A DNA stretch of 64,000 nucleotides from contig NC_134370.1 in the NCBI RefSeq assembly GCF_035582795.1, positions 29,189,501 through 29,253,500 on the forward strand. Reading direction: 5' to 3'. The notes beneath the pieces are model-generated. The model had not been told where the DNA came from, made no database searches, and was given only the letters and a program-made list of their open reading frames with translations. This document shows positions 38,898 to 51,012 of the stretch, piece after piece (position 1 is the first letter of the stretch; the number at the start of each line of letters is the position of its first letter). This DNA comes from Mycteria americana. Taxonomy: Eukaryota; Chordata; Aves; Ciconiiformes; Ciconiidae. Both the position numbers and the translations under genes were made by a program.

Positions 38898-38916
38898 CCC
38901 CCCCCCCCCCCCCCCC
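38898..38916. repeat. C19 homopolymer run
   Basis: Nineteen C in a row; the longest C run in the window. Confidence 0.85.
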
Positions 38917-39934
38917 AGTTCTGTGAACACCTGTAGTAGTTGTCCTCACACGGAAAGCTGGCAAATTTGTAGGCATTACAAATTTAGTTCGGAGATCAAA
39001 ACCTTAAAAAGGGAAAGAGTTCACCAGTATGCTTCCCATGTTTTTAAGAATGTATAGGAAAATACACACAGAAAAATTGGGGAACAGTTATATTGAAGTA
39101 GTAGAAGACACAGAGATGCTTTTCTATTTAGGCATATTAATTGATGATTTGTATTTGTGGCCACCTAACTGTACAACAGTATCTCTTGTATGATACCCTA
39201 CTAGAACTGTAATCTTTGTAATCACCTAAAAGTTTTAAGAAAAGTAAAGAACGAATTCATTGAGTAGAATAGCATGCAGAATATGGCGCTTGCCTGCTCA
39301 ATCTGGTGGTGTAGTATCAATGAGGATTGATTTAATGGTATTTTCCTCATAAGAAATGTTCAGGAAAGCAATTTCCCATTTTTTCCTAGTACGTTGTCCA
39401 GGAAAACAGAATTGGAATTAATTCTGTTAAAGTTATTGGAAAAGTCATGGCTGCTGTCCTCCTGGAAAGAATAATGGCAAACTTCATTGGGACATCTGTT
39501 TGGTTATTTAAAAAAAAAATGGCATTAAGTTAACTTGATTTTTTTTTTTAGAGTTATTTAAAATATTATTTGATTGAAAATAAATATTTTGGATTTTAAT
39601 TAAAAGTACATCCAGTGTTTTTCTGGGTGCACATGTTTATACACATGCAGGGTAATAACAGGTCATTGTTGTCTTACTTAGCTGCTCCTTTGTGACACAG
39701 TTTTATTCCATTCATGGGAGAATAAATAGAGAAAATGTAATAATAAATCAAACTTTATTGTGGTTAAAGCCTTAAACATTGGAAATCAACTGGAATTTGT
39801 GATCAAATTACTAACCCACTATTATAATTATTTTAAGAACCCATTTGCTGTTTCCATGTAAATAATGATGAGCAATAGGGAACCACTATGTTACTTAGCA
39901 CGTTTGTTAGCAATTTTTCCTTTCACTGGGACTT

Positions 39935-39957
39935 AAAAAAAAAAAAGGGGGGGGGGG
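39935..39957. repeat. A12-G11 homopolymer junction
   Basis: Twelve A followed directly by eleven G; the purine equivalent of the C-T junctions elsewhere in this intron. Confidence 0.9.
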
Positions 39958-40072
39958 CACGGTGGAACTGAGTGTCTGGAGGTACTGGTGACATGGATTA
40001 AGCTAATAATGATATTTCCATTTGGAATGTTCCGAGGAGTGAAGTACAGACCCAAATTAAACTGTATGTAAA

Positions 40073-40094
40073 TTCAGCCTTTTTTAAGGCTGAA
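40073..40094. repeat. Perfect hairpin, 9-bp stem with T4 loop
   Basis: TTCAGCCTT, TTTT loop, AAGGCTGAA. Probably chance or a small inverted duplication; no function assigned. Confidence 0.7.
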
Positions 40095-41254
40095 GTAAAC
40101 CAGGGGTTAAGATTTTTTTTTGTGTCTCTTGAATTGTGGTAATTTCATGAAATTGCTCTGCAGCTGATCTGGGCAGGAAACCAAACCTCTCAGTCTGAAG
40201 TCCGATCCAGATCTGTAACTCTGAGAGCAAATTTGTATACATGGAACTCAGTATCACCTCTTCACTAATTCCAAAAATTTTTAATTAAGGCATCTTTTTT
40301 AGCTCACTTGTAATTTCAGAAGCTTATTCCCACTAGTTTGCTAATCTGCCTCTGTCTCTTGCCTTTACCAGATTTATGTAGCAAATTACGCTCAATATAA
40401 AAATACATTAAATCATTTGAAGTATTATAAATTTCACATGATCTGACCAACCAGAATAATTTTTAGATGCTTAGAACAAGTTTTCAAAAACTACTTCACA
40501 AAAATAACCTAATAATCTCCAAACTCATGATAGCTTGGAGGAGGAGGTCTCTCTATTTTCTGGAGTCAATATTATCAAACTATAATGAAGATAAATCATT
40601 GGAAATTCTAAGAGTGCAGTCAAGCTACTAAAATATTCTCTGAATTCCTCCTTAGATGTTTGCTGAGCACTTCTACTTGAAGGTGAGTAAGGCGCGTGGT
40701 AGCTATGTAGTCTGAGTTTTGAACAGCCTGTGGCTGCAGTTTCCCTGAAGGAATTGCTGCTTTTCAAGGTCTATTGTCGTGGTGGAGTTTGTTTTAGAAG
40801 AACAACTAGTTTAGATTTTTAAAAAGTCATGATGGAGAATCTGCATTATATCCAGACAAGGCTTTCCATTGTTATCTTTGTGCTAAAAATTTTAATCCTA
40901 TTTCTCTAGTTGTGTGCACCCAAGTGTTGGATGTGCTTAATCTTGGTTTACTAGTTTCCAGTATTTTGTTTTGTCTTGTAGTTTCTGATGGTTTCTGTTG
41001 AGTTATCCATTAATACATCTTTGACATAAAACACACTCATAGTTTTCCAGTGCAACTGCCTGATTAAATGTTACGCTTCTTCCATGCGCTATTTTGTAGG
41101 TATCCAAACAGACTGTAGAGGATTTGGGTGTTTTGTCTGTTGTTTGAAGTACAAGAGCTGTGGTTTGTTCGCTAGGAGCATGAGGCTCAGGGTTGCAGAT
41201 TAACCAGCTGCCCTGCCTGCATTCATGTGGTCACAACCTTCCAAATTTACCCCA

Positions 41255-41500
41255 TCATGAGAGGAAGAATTAATTATAGTCCTAATTGACTGTTTCCTTG
41301 GATATAAGCAGGAAGGAACTGCTAGGAGGCAAAGTGATTAATCAGTTAAGCTAGTTACATCAATCAAATGTGTGAGAAAGTTCATCATCCCAAAGGCAGA
41401 GTAAAGCAATGTCACAATACAAAAGCCATCAACTCTTTCATTGGGGTTTTGCTGTGTTTCTTTTGTCAGTTTTCAGAGGAATTGCAAAAAATAAATAAAA
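41255..41500. promoter_or_regulatory. Candidate intronic enhancer: TAAT and SOX-like motif cluster
   Basis: Homeodomain-type cores occur at 41269-41276 (ATTAATTA), about 41283 (TAATTG) and 41335-41344 (GATTAATC). SOX-type motifs occur at 41418-41425 (TACAAAAG) and, inverted, at 41460-41467 (CTTTTGTC). RET intron 1 is known in mammals to hold a SOX10-responsive enhancer, which makes such a cluster worth testing. Motifs this short occur often by chance, so the assignment is speculative. Confidence 0.2.
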
Positions 41501-41614
41501 ATACATGCAATTGACCCAGTCTGTGCTCAACAATCTGTCTGGGTTATCGTGGAAAAGGTAATACAGCAATCTGTTCTCTTACCGGACATCGCATGTAGTC
41601 CTCATTAAAAGACC

Positions 41615-42556
41615 TTAGCGTACGTTTTTCATGCAGATGGACAAGGCACATGTATCTCCCAAACAAGTGACTCGGCGCTGCCATCTCATCGATCCTGTCA
41701 GTTGTGCCAATGAACTGTAGTCTCTTGGTGGCAGCCTCGCTGAAGTACTACCCAGAGAGCTTGATCTAGTGAAACCATAAAGCTTTAACTCGCAGTTGGC
41801 AGTGCCTGGTAGCACTCCGCATGCTTCCCCCAGCTGCTGGCCCTTCCTATCCCAGGGAACATGTGGCACTTTGAGGGCGAGTGAAAAACTGCCAGAAAAT
41901 CCCCTTGAACCATGATCATCATCAAACTCGGGATATTTTGGCTTATTGTAATAGACTGGATCGTAAGCAGCAGCTTGTAAAGAACAGTTAAGTTTTCCTA
42001 GCTTTGGCTGGCAGCCTCTGTCAGAGAGAAAGGGAGAAGAGCAAGGATGGGCAACCGCCCTTCTCACTTGCACTGGAGCCCCTTTGTACGTGGCCAGGCA
42101 CCACAGATCCGGGTTGCCCATACAGCCTTTCCGCTGGGCAGAGTCGATTTAAACCCAGCTCGCTCCTTTAGTCATGCACAGTTCTGCAATGCGTTGGCAC
42201 AGCTGAGGCGGCGGTGCAGGAGGGGCAAAGATGAAATGTGGGCGAGAACTGCTTTTGCTGGGATTGCCACTAGCAGCAAAGGGCTGTGGCACTGAGGTCT
42301 CGGAGCCTCGAGGCACGAGCTCAACACAGAGTGTGTGAGTAACTTCCTTTGCTTCAGGGAACCACTCGTGCTTATATTTAGCCACATGAACCGTGTTTCC
42401 AGGACTGGAAGCTTCATTGTGGTGCATTATTTTAGGAAACAATCCAGTTTCACTTCCTTTTATCTGTCGATAACTAAAAGCCCAGTTCAGATGGAAATAG
42501 AAGGCTTTCTGTTTGCCTGAGCTCTGGAGCGCTGCAGGTGCCAATCTTGTGACAAT
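41615..42556 (-). other. Long antisense frame with one stop, unrecognised
   Basis: Reading the minus strand in one frame, sequence is open from 42,556 down to 41,615 (about 310 codons) except for a single TAA at 42,149-42,151. The downstream part starts with a true ATG at 42,121 and runs 168 codons to a stop. The upstream part has no early ATG. The local GC content is higher than in the neighbouring intron, which favours open frames. I recognise no domain, signal peptide or transmembrane segment. It could be a decayed coding exon or retrocopy, part of an antisense lncRNA, or chance. Confidence 0.25.
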
Positions 42557-43520
42557 TCAAAGGAAACTTGGGAAATAAAGCTGAAACTGTAAGAAAAACA
42601 AGGCTTCTATAAAGCTAACATTGGAAAAACTGATTACGATTTTATAAGGACCACTGGATGTAGCCATGTATTCAGATATAAAATCTGAACACACTAAGTG
42701 AATACTCTATCTAGAAAACAGTATATGAGCAGTTATGCTAAACAGTTCTTGACTGTAGGTAAAAGATTAGGGTTCAAAGTCCGTTTTTGTAGATCTGTAT
42801 TACTGCTTTTGTTTGAGTTTCCCAGATGTGTATTCATGCTTATGAATGAGCATGTACTAGTACGTAGTCTAGTGTGTTGGTAACCGATATGAAATTTAAG
42901 TGTGGAGATGTAAATTGTTTAAATCAGAATAGAAATATGAGCAGTATTAATCTCGTCCTTGCTTTGTTTCTGTATTTTAAATATTGGATTCTGATATGCT
43001 GAATGTTAGCTAGCAACTTCACTTATGAGCTTCCCAGGGTAAATTAATTGTTTTAGAAACCAGGGTATTCTGCATACTTAAGAAAAGACAGATTTAATCC
43101 AAATTGCTCCAGAAGAAACATGATTGCAGTTTAAAGAAGCAATTTAATTTTTTTTTTCTGATTATAATTAAGATCTATGCAGTGCTGTTTGTATTAACAT
43201 ATATATTTATTAAGTGTGGATTTTATTTATATATGTTTGCTTTTATAAATATAAAATCCATAGCTGCATTAAAAAGTTGCTACTTTTAATCTTTTAGCAT
43301 GATGCTACATCTTTGGCAGATGGTTCTCATTTTGTAAAATGAAACATTTCTAGGAAGGTCATCTTTCACTTGTGTATAACTTTTTAAATTTTCTTGAATC
43401 AAAGGTAAAATCTAGGAAATAATATTGGGACTGTAAATGTCTCTGATCAAAATGTCTTTTGGCTAGCATTCTTTTGGGCTCAGCGTAAAAGAGATTATCT
43501 TAACTAATAGGGCAAGTGGC

Positions 43521-43606
43521 TCTAGGTGACCTTGCTTGAGTAGGGGTATTGGACCAGACGATCCCCAGAGGTCCCTGCCAACCTCAAGCATTCTGTGATT
43601 GTGATG
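43521..43606 (+). mobile_element. CR1 LINE 3' end
   Basis: TCTAGGTGACCTTGCTTGAG at 43521, then GGGGTATTGGACCAGACGAT, CCCCAGAGGTCCCTGCCAAC and CTCAAGCATTCTGTGATTGTGAT. This is the classic avian CR1 3' terminus: 'ggtgaccctgcttgagcagggg', 'ttggaccagatgacctccagaggtccc', 'ttccaacctcaa', then the terminal ATTCTRTGAT-type 8-bp repeats (here ATTCTGTG-ATTGTGAT). It is 5'-truncated, as most CR1 copies are, and lies in the same orientation as RET. Confidence 0.9.
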
Positions 43607-43831
43607 CGCTGTTTTTAAAAAATCTATAGCATAAGACAATGGTTTCTGAACAAGTGCCATCTGTTTGTGCCTTCTCAATTTTCCTTTAAAAGCGGAAAAT
43701 AGTTGATAACTGGATATGCTTGAGAGATGGACAAGGTGTCTCAAAAATGAACCAACCTACCATGACTAGGGTAATGCTGAGGAAAGAGAGATATAGTCTG
43801 CAGGTGAGCAAGCCACTTTACTCTGGATCCG

Positions 43832-43893
43832 AGCCATATGGCCATGGAGGTTACCCATTCCATTTTAGACCTCAGCCTTATGATCATGGAGGT
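43832..43893. repeat. Small direct repeat with 42-bp period
   Basis: AGCCATATGGCCATGGAGGT at 43832-43851 recurs as AGCCTTATGATCATGGAGGT at 43874-43893 (17 of 20 identical). The spacing is a multiple of three, so in the open frame 43720-43968 it yields a repeated Pro-Tyr-(Gly/Asp)-His-Gly-Gly motif. The frame is not otherwise recognisable. Confidence 0.7.
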
Positions 43894-46372
43894 CTGCTGT
43901 ATAACTCTACTCTCTGTCTCTTGCTCCAGAAGAGAGTTATATTTTGCTCATACAGCTGTATAAGTTGATTTACTCTGCCTTTATTCAGAGAAAAGTGAAT
44001 TAAACCTGTAATGAATAAATCTAATTTTAAAATTACATTGTTGATCATCGCTGCAGCAACATGCGAGATCCTTTCTGAGGTTCACCAATCAAATGTATAA
44101 AGTGCAATACAAAATAAAATATACGCAGCTAGGTGTTCCCATTTTGAGAGTCAGAGCAATGTGATCTTTGTAAAAAGTGGTATTTTAGCAAAATTGGGTC
44201 AGCCAAAGAGCTTTGAGTTGGGTAGGCTCACAAAGTCCTTATGGCATCCAATAAAAAATAGTGGTTTTGATGATATGTAGACTGACTGACTCCACTGGGC
44301 TTTTTGGTAAAGTAGCATTCATTCAAATGGATGAGGATCACTGAAGAATTACAATCGATGTGCTACATTAATTTTGGTTTAAAAGGGAATATTGTCCAAC
44401 CTTAAAAACAAAATATTACTGAATTACAGCTACAGAGAAACACATTAAACACATTAAACTCTTAGAATAGTGCTAATAGTTCAAATACCATTTTGAATCT
44501 AAATTCTGGACAAAGAAGTTTAAAACAAGATATATCATTACCCAGGGAGTAGGAGCGGAGACTTACAAATATGTTTTCCTTAGCATAAGTTCATAAAATG
44601 TAGCACTTTCTCATTCTTCATTTTCTCATTGACTAAGCATTTTTATGCAACAGTCCCCAAGCATACATCTTTCTCTCCTTAGGTGTAACCCATATTCTCA
44701 CACATTTATGTCATTGTGGAGATGCTAAAATTTGTCATCTTATCCTGTCTGCAAGTATTTGCAAAGCGTTGCCTGTAGTCTCAAACCTGGTGAAGTCGAT
44801 AGGGTTCTTGACCTCAGCAAGTTTGGATGAGACCAGTGATTGTATTAAAAACAGATATTTTCGTAAGGTGTGCCTGCCCTGTCAGTTAATCTGAGTCTGT
44901 AGTCTGGTACAGGCTCAGCATTATTTACACAGAAGCGTGAACTCACATGTGCATTTAATGTGTGGTCTCTGAGGAAGAGAGCTGAAGTGCTGTATGTCCG
45001 GGCTCTCCTTTGTGAAGTTTGGACAGGCTTGGCACAGCAGTGCCAACTGTGATATCTCCTGGCCAATTAGCCTATACCTTCCACCCGGCTCTTCTCAAAC
45101 TATTTCCAATCTAAGAGCCAAGACTGCTGATGAAAATCACCTGTTCATTAAAACTAGAAGCATTTAAGGAAACCTTTGAGCCCACTGTGCGTCCTTTAAT
45201 GAGGCATAGTCGTCAGTCTGTGGTTTTCAAGGTTCTCCTCTTCCAGCAAGACCAGGGAGATGGTGGGCTTGAAAATTAGTCAGAAGTGTTGGCAAATAGC
45301 AGGTCTACTCCTAGGATTATTACTCTTATATATTGTTACCCAAGTTTCCATCCTCAATTCAACGCTAACTATAATCCGTGTAACTAAGCATCTGATGCCT
45401 ATTAGTTGTTTTCCATCTTTCTGAAGCACTCAGTTTTATATGCAAGTATATAAGTGCATGTGGAAGGCCACGCAGTCAGTAAGGGAGGTATATTGTCTTT
45501 GCATCCCAGGAAACGGGGCTACAGGCCGAGTGCTTCCAGTGCTCTTGACATTTTATTTTTTATATAGTATAAAAATGTTGTATGTGTGGTGCTATCCCTA
45601 AAAACGTTAGTGATGAGGACACCTTTGGAGCAGATCAGCCTTCATCTAAATTGCTTCCCACAGTTGTGTTGTCTCTCAGTGGACTACTGTAGTTGCAGCA
45701 TTAAATGGAACTGGTATGTTTGAGTACTTGGAGACAGACCTATGTAGAGCACCTCCAGAGGAATGGGCAGAGTGGCATGAGGGTGCCAGGCTTCACTGGC
45801 AGTTCCTTTGTATCAGAAACCAAGGAGTTTTTTAATTCAGCGTTGTGTTCCAAATGCACAAGTCAGTTGGATTAGCTAGCTGAGCAATGTTTTCTCCTTT
45901 TCTCCAGTGCATGGAAAAATATGGGAGGTCAGACCCTTTCTAATAACATACAAAAACTAGGGAATAGTCACTGGAAACAGCAGTGCCGTCGGACTGATTC
46001 ATGCAAGCCTAAAGCCAGAATCTTATCTCTTTCCTTGAAATCAGTGTTTATTAAATTGGTAGTTGCTTTAAAAGTGGAGAAATATGCAAGGGACTGACAC
46101 GGCCTTGTTTTCCTTCTGACCGCTTTCATCTTTGCCAGCCGGTGTGTGGGAACTCCCAGTGAGTGCCAGCAGAACTTGTCAATGCTCATTCCAGAGCAGA
46201 GCAACAGGGAAGCCACAAAATACTTTCAAGCAACTCTGCTGTCACTTTTCTCACGCTGAGGTCTCATTAGAAAAGTGAGCAGCTGTCCGGTACATTTTGC
46301 TGTCCTTCACTCAGAAAAATATTAGTGCACCAGCAAAAGAAATGTGCACCAAATTTATGTAAAAACTGACAC

Positions 46373-46419
46373 CTGTGGTTGGTTAATGCTCTGGGAAATA
46401 GCATTAGTGCTCACCACAG
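46373..46419. repeat. Nested imperfect hairpin
   Basis: CTGTGGT (46373-46379) pairs with ACCACAG (46413-46419), and TAATGCT (46384-46390) pairs with AGCATTA (46400-46406). The two arms are separated by small bulges (4 and 6 bases) around a 9-base loop. The length is short for a pre-miRNA. No conservation information is available. Confidence 0.6.
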
Positions 46420-47346
46420 AACCTCTGAGACGTGAAGATTGATTTATACACTGGACCTTTTATACTGCAGCCCCAAACTAGGAGAATATTATTCAAGAAA
46501 GTTCCTGGGTGCCTGGCTTAGTCCATTGTTGTATGCATTTTACATCAAACACATGGTGGCAGTGTGGAGAGTCAATGCGGATCCACGGTAAAACCAAGTT
46601 TCTTATTTTCAGTAAGGCTCAGATTACCAAACAATGCTTTAGGTCATGTTTTTTTCCAGAAGAATCATCTGTGGGGGTCTGCTCAAGTTTTGAATACAAA
46701 GATACACAGATAACGTTTTGTTATGGATGTTTCATTATGTTACAGAGCCCATGTTGGATTTCCTTCTTCTTCCCTTTCTCAATTTTTTTTTTTTAATGGC
46801 AACTGCAAATTGGAACTTTGACCTGAAATTTCCCAATCCAGCATTTTTTAATCCCGTGTAGCATGAGAATCCCAGGAGCTTAGTCCAGCAGGTTGTTTTT
46901 TTCCATGTCTTTTCTTTCTGTTACACTGACTTCACAAATTCTGGGAAAGTTTAGCTTCAGTCTTGAGTCCTGAACCTGTCAGCAGAGAAGATTTATGAAA
47001 GGAAGAGTACACCCTCCTGCGAGTATTTTATTAGTAGCTGTAGCATAGAAAGAAATCCAAAAGTTATAAAGGTTTGTATGTTGTCATCTCTTTTTGGCAT
47101 GAAATGTAATAGTTATCATTAATGATAAAATGGGAATAAATAAGTGTATGCCTTAAGTTTAAGCTCTGTTAAGTTTTTACAACAAAAGCATCAAGCCAGG
47201 CAGCTATTTATTCCTGCTCCAGGGAGACTCTATTTCATGAAAAGCATTCATGGAAAAGTCAATGCACTTGAGTCTTAGCCATGACATAAAACCCTGCTTG
47301 GTTTGTTGATGCCAATGTGTTTGAGGTGGTGGGTTTGGGTTGTTTG

Positions 47347-47361
47347 TTTTTTTTTTTTTTT
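47347..47361. repeat. T15 homopolymer run
   Basis: Fifteen T following a GGTTTGGGTTGTTTG tract; no source element recognised. Confidence 0.85.
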
Positions 47362-48714
47362 AAGGCACAGATAAGAGTTTCTGAGCAGAGAGACTAAACT
47401 TGCGATTTTGAATTTACATTTCTGTGGTATTCAATTGAAATCTGAACTTATATTTTCATTATGTATTATAGTCTTTTAGCCTGTGAATATTACTGCCTCA
47501 ATAACGAAAGAGGGGAAGCGGAGGAAATGAGGTTTTTTTGCTGACACTTAAATTTAAAATGTGAGCTCTTGAAATGGTGCAGCAAGCACCTTTGCGGAGG
47601 AGTTGAAAAATCAAAATGCCTTGATGAAATGTGCACAGAGATACTGTGCTGGAACAAGACCCGATTACTTCTTTGCGACTGGAGATGGCACCGGAGGTGT
47701 TTTCAGCTCGGAAACAGAGCAGAAAGCATCAGAGAGAAAGCATCCTTTTCACCATCTGAGAAAAATGTAAATGTATAAACTTTGTGCTTCAATATTCTTT
47801 TGGGGTCAGGTTGCCCAGGGGCTAGTTGCTGAACGGCGACAGTGCTTTCTTTCAGTCTGGGACTGTCACACTTTGTTGATACATCAAAAACGTGTGATCA
47901 GAATGACTACTCTGGTAGTCTTACAGTTCAGAATAAATGTCAACATCAAGGACTATCTGTATGCATCAGTGCAACCCAGGACTCGGTTCAGACCTCGATG
48001 TAGTAGAAATTGCTAATAATTAAAGGCAGTAAGGAATCAGAAGTTACCCAACAGAAATGCTGCTGCTTTCTAATTAGTGAAACCTTTCTCAAAAGTGACT
48101 GTATGGAAGATATTAAAGGAATTGTCTTCTCTTGTTTTGGCAGTGGAGGATATAAACGTAGGGCAAAGATTTAACTTTATAGTAAAAATCTATAGTGAAA
48201 AAAGGTATTGAAATAGCTATAAATATGTTAAGCAAAATAATTCTTTAATGATCAGAGGAGGATTGTTTGGTATCTGTGATTGTTTGGCATGCCCTGGAGC
48301 AAGAGACTGGGCTGGAACCCAGAAGTTCACTTAAAGGAAAATAAAGCTTCTGTAAACTCCTGTAAAGGCCCCTGCTGTTCCAGGTTTTATTGCTTCTTTT
48401 ATTACTCTTTCTTTTAGACTTCTCTAGTTCATTCCTATAACTTGTCAGGAATACAATGTAGTTCATGTCTATCTTCAAGCTAGTTGATAAGAGCTGTCTA
48501 GAAAAGCCGTCAAATGCGTATCATTAGTGTCATGTCAGCCCATGTCCAAGCCTTGTCAATACAATTTCTGCCCTTTTGCTGACAACACTTATGCTTTAAG
48601 ACAACAGCATAATGGCTAACTACTGTGTGGTAATGACTAAAAGTCCCCAAAGGAAAAGTTCTTCAGTTTTATTAAATAGTGATGTTCACAGCTGCAATAG
48701 AGGGATTTCTTGTC

Positions 48715-48730
48715 TTTTTTTTTTTTTTTT
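48715..48730. repeat. T16 homopolymer run
   Basis: Sixteen T followed by AAATGATGG; no source element recognised. Confidence 0.85.
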
Positions 48731-49845
48731 AAATGATGGCAGGTGTAATAAAGATTTTTATGAAACTATTTTAAAAGCAGGTCTGTATTGTAAGAACACT
48801 TAAGAAAATGTACTCTCTCCCAGGGTGTCTTAAGGAATTAGAGGTTCAAATGCAGATGTGTCATAACAGTATTTTAGGTCTTCTCATATATTTTCGTTTG
48901 AAGCACATATACATATTTCTTAAAGGAAATAATATAAACTAAAAACGAAAAAATAACAAAATGACAAGACCTTACCGTCTGCACTTCATTTCATAGATCA
49001 CCTAAAATACAATAATCTAAACCAAAATGCTCTATTAATTCATGACAAAACTTTAAATAAATAAATAAGCTCACAATTACACTGAGATTTCACTTCCTGG
49101 ATTGAAAAATTGAATTGCAGGCTCATAGCTCCCTTGAGTGTTTGGAAAGAGAATAGCAGTTCTTAATAACAGAGCACTTTCCTGTGAGAGGTGGATGTTC
49201 ACGTCATTACCATTTTTCTGGCAAATTTTCAACCACCAGCAGCGAAAGTTTTCATTGATTGCCTCCTACTGTAAGGCAGTAATGATACTGCTGTCTCTTT
49301 CTTTCATGAACTGCAGGAATTGGAGAAAATGAGGGAAGCTAGAAATATTAGCTACGGATAAAACGCAGTTCAGGCTGAGCTATTTCCTATGCACTACGTA
49401 AGGTCTAGCAGGCTAATTTTTACATATCTGCACTAAATATAGAAAATAGGTTTTCCAATGCAACAGCGGAGAATCCAAAGTAAAAATCGATCAAGATGCT
49501 GTAGAGTCATCCACTCTCCGGAAAATGAGAAGGTGCCGCATGCACCTTTTCTCTGAAAGTCAGGGCCCTCGTACCATGACTTCTGATCAAGAAGAATTAG
49601 ACATTGTGCAATTAGCCAAACCCCATCCTGTTACCATTTGATCAAGGGTTCCCATTTTGTTAATTGTTGCAATCCAGGGACCATGAGAGGGACAAAAAGC
49701 TGTCTGTGAGAAATATTGGTAAATATTTCACTTGAGTGTATTTGCCCTGTGAAGATGGCGTAGACGTGGGAAATAGATGGAGGTGTTTGTGGTCATTAGC
49801 ATCAGAATTGCACTGAGCTGTCAGAAAGTGATCCCTGATGCCTGA

Positions 49846-49911
49846 CTCTGTCTACTTATAATTGACAGGAAGGCTTGTGTTCATTTTGATGATGCAGAAT
49901 CAAGTGCAGCT
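49846..49911 (+). repeat. Direct repeat copy A
   Basis: A 66-bp segment starting CTCTGTCTACTTATAATTGA and ending AAGTGCAGCT. It recurs 1.1 kb downstream with a 3-base indel (GATGAT here, GAT in copy B) and a few substitutions. Identity is about 90 percent or more over the shared part. It could be a local duplication or two copies of an undescribed dispersed repeat. Confidence 0.8.
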
Positions 49912-51012
49912 GGAGGAAAGGAAATGGGGAAACTTGAGCTAAAGTAGTAATGGAATGCAGGAGTTTGTGCGTATACAAATCTTTGTCATAAATCAACAGT
50001 TAGGTTTTTTCCTTCATTTTCATGACTTAGGATTGTGCAAATTTAGTACTTTATTTTTATTAAGGAAGCAGTGCAGTGATCTAAATCCTTATCTTAATGT
50101 AGGAAATGCATTGTGATACTGATATTCTTTTGCCTAAGGTAACGAATTTAAGCTTATTTGTCTTTACCTTCAAGGATCCTTTCATCTCATCCAAGCATGC
50201 TGGACAATTTCCACAGATGAGAGTGTCTTGTGATTTATTTTCATTTTATTTTTTGTGAACTTTAAATATATTTAGTTGTCAGTACCTTGTTCTCCAAATC
50301 ACTGCTATAATGTTTACCTTGCATATGAGCTCAGCATTTTTCATGTAAATATATGCGAAAGCTAATTGAAGTATAACAAGAGTTTAGAGCACTTGTATGT
50401 CACTGCAGTATTAATTGGGGATTTTATGGGTTTGAGATTTACAACTAGTGCGTCAGTTCTAGCACGCAACAGTGATACATATATCGCTGGTCTTCTCTAG
50501 CTTCTCATGTATCACAACCTCTGCGTATGCGTAATACGTGAACACGTTCTAGAAGGCACATAGAGAGTGCACGTGGAGGGTGAATAGAAAAATAGGTCTT
50601 TATTTTAAAAATTAGAAATAAAACCACAGACTGAGTCCACCTTCTTGTCTTGGCATCTCTTGTCATGTAATGCAGAATAATTTCACTTGACAGAAATATG
50701 AGCAATGTGAACGAACCTCGAATGTGTTGGGTTGTTGGGGTTCACTGAAACTAGTGAAAGCAAAAGAAAATGACTAAAAAGAAACAGTAGATTAGGGTGA
50801 CCCAGTGGTTGCAGAGCCTGTCTATGACAGAGATGGGAATTTTATAAAGACGGTATTGCAACACTTACTCTCAGTTTTGCCTTTCTTCTTGATAATCTCA
50901 TCCCCTTTCTACAAACCTATATAATGCAGAAAAGAGAGGGCCACTTAAAATGTAAAATGAACCTTTGATTACTTGAATCTCTTATTTGTAGTCTTCAGCA
51001 GTGCCAGGTTAG

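Larger units (their letters stand above)
35836..41250. other. Intron 1, third quarter: mostly featureless
   Basis: AT-rich intronic sequence with a MIR-like fragment (37,555-37,665), a C19 run (38,898-38,916), an A12-G11 junction (39,935-39,957), a palindromic site (38,543-38,570) and a hairpin (40,073-40,094), listed separately. Positions 39,500-39,605 are extremely AT-rich. A 76-codon open frame at 36881-37111 sits in moderately GC-rich DNA and has no recognisable similarity. Confidence 0.5.
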
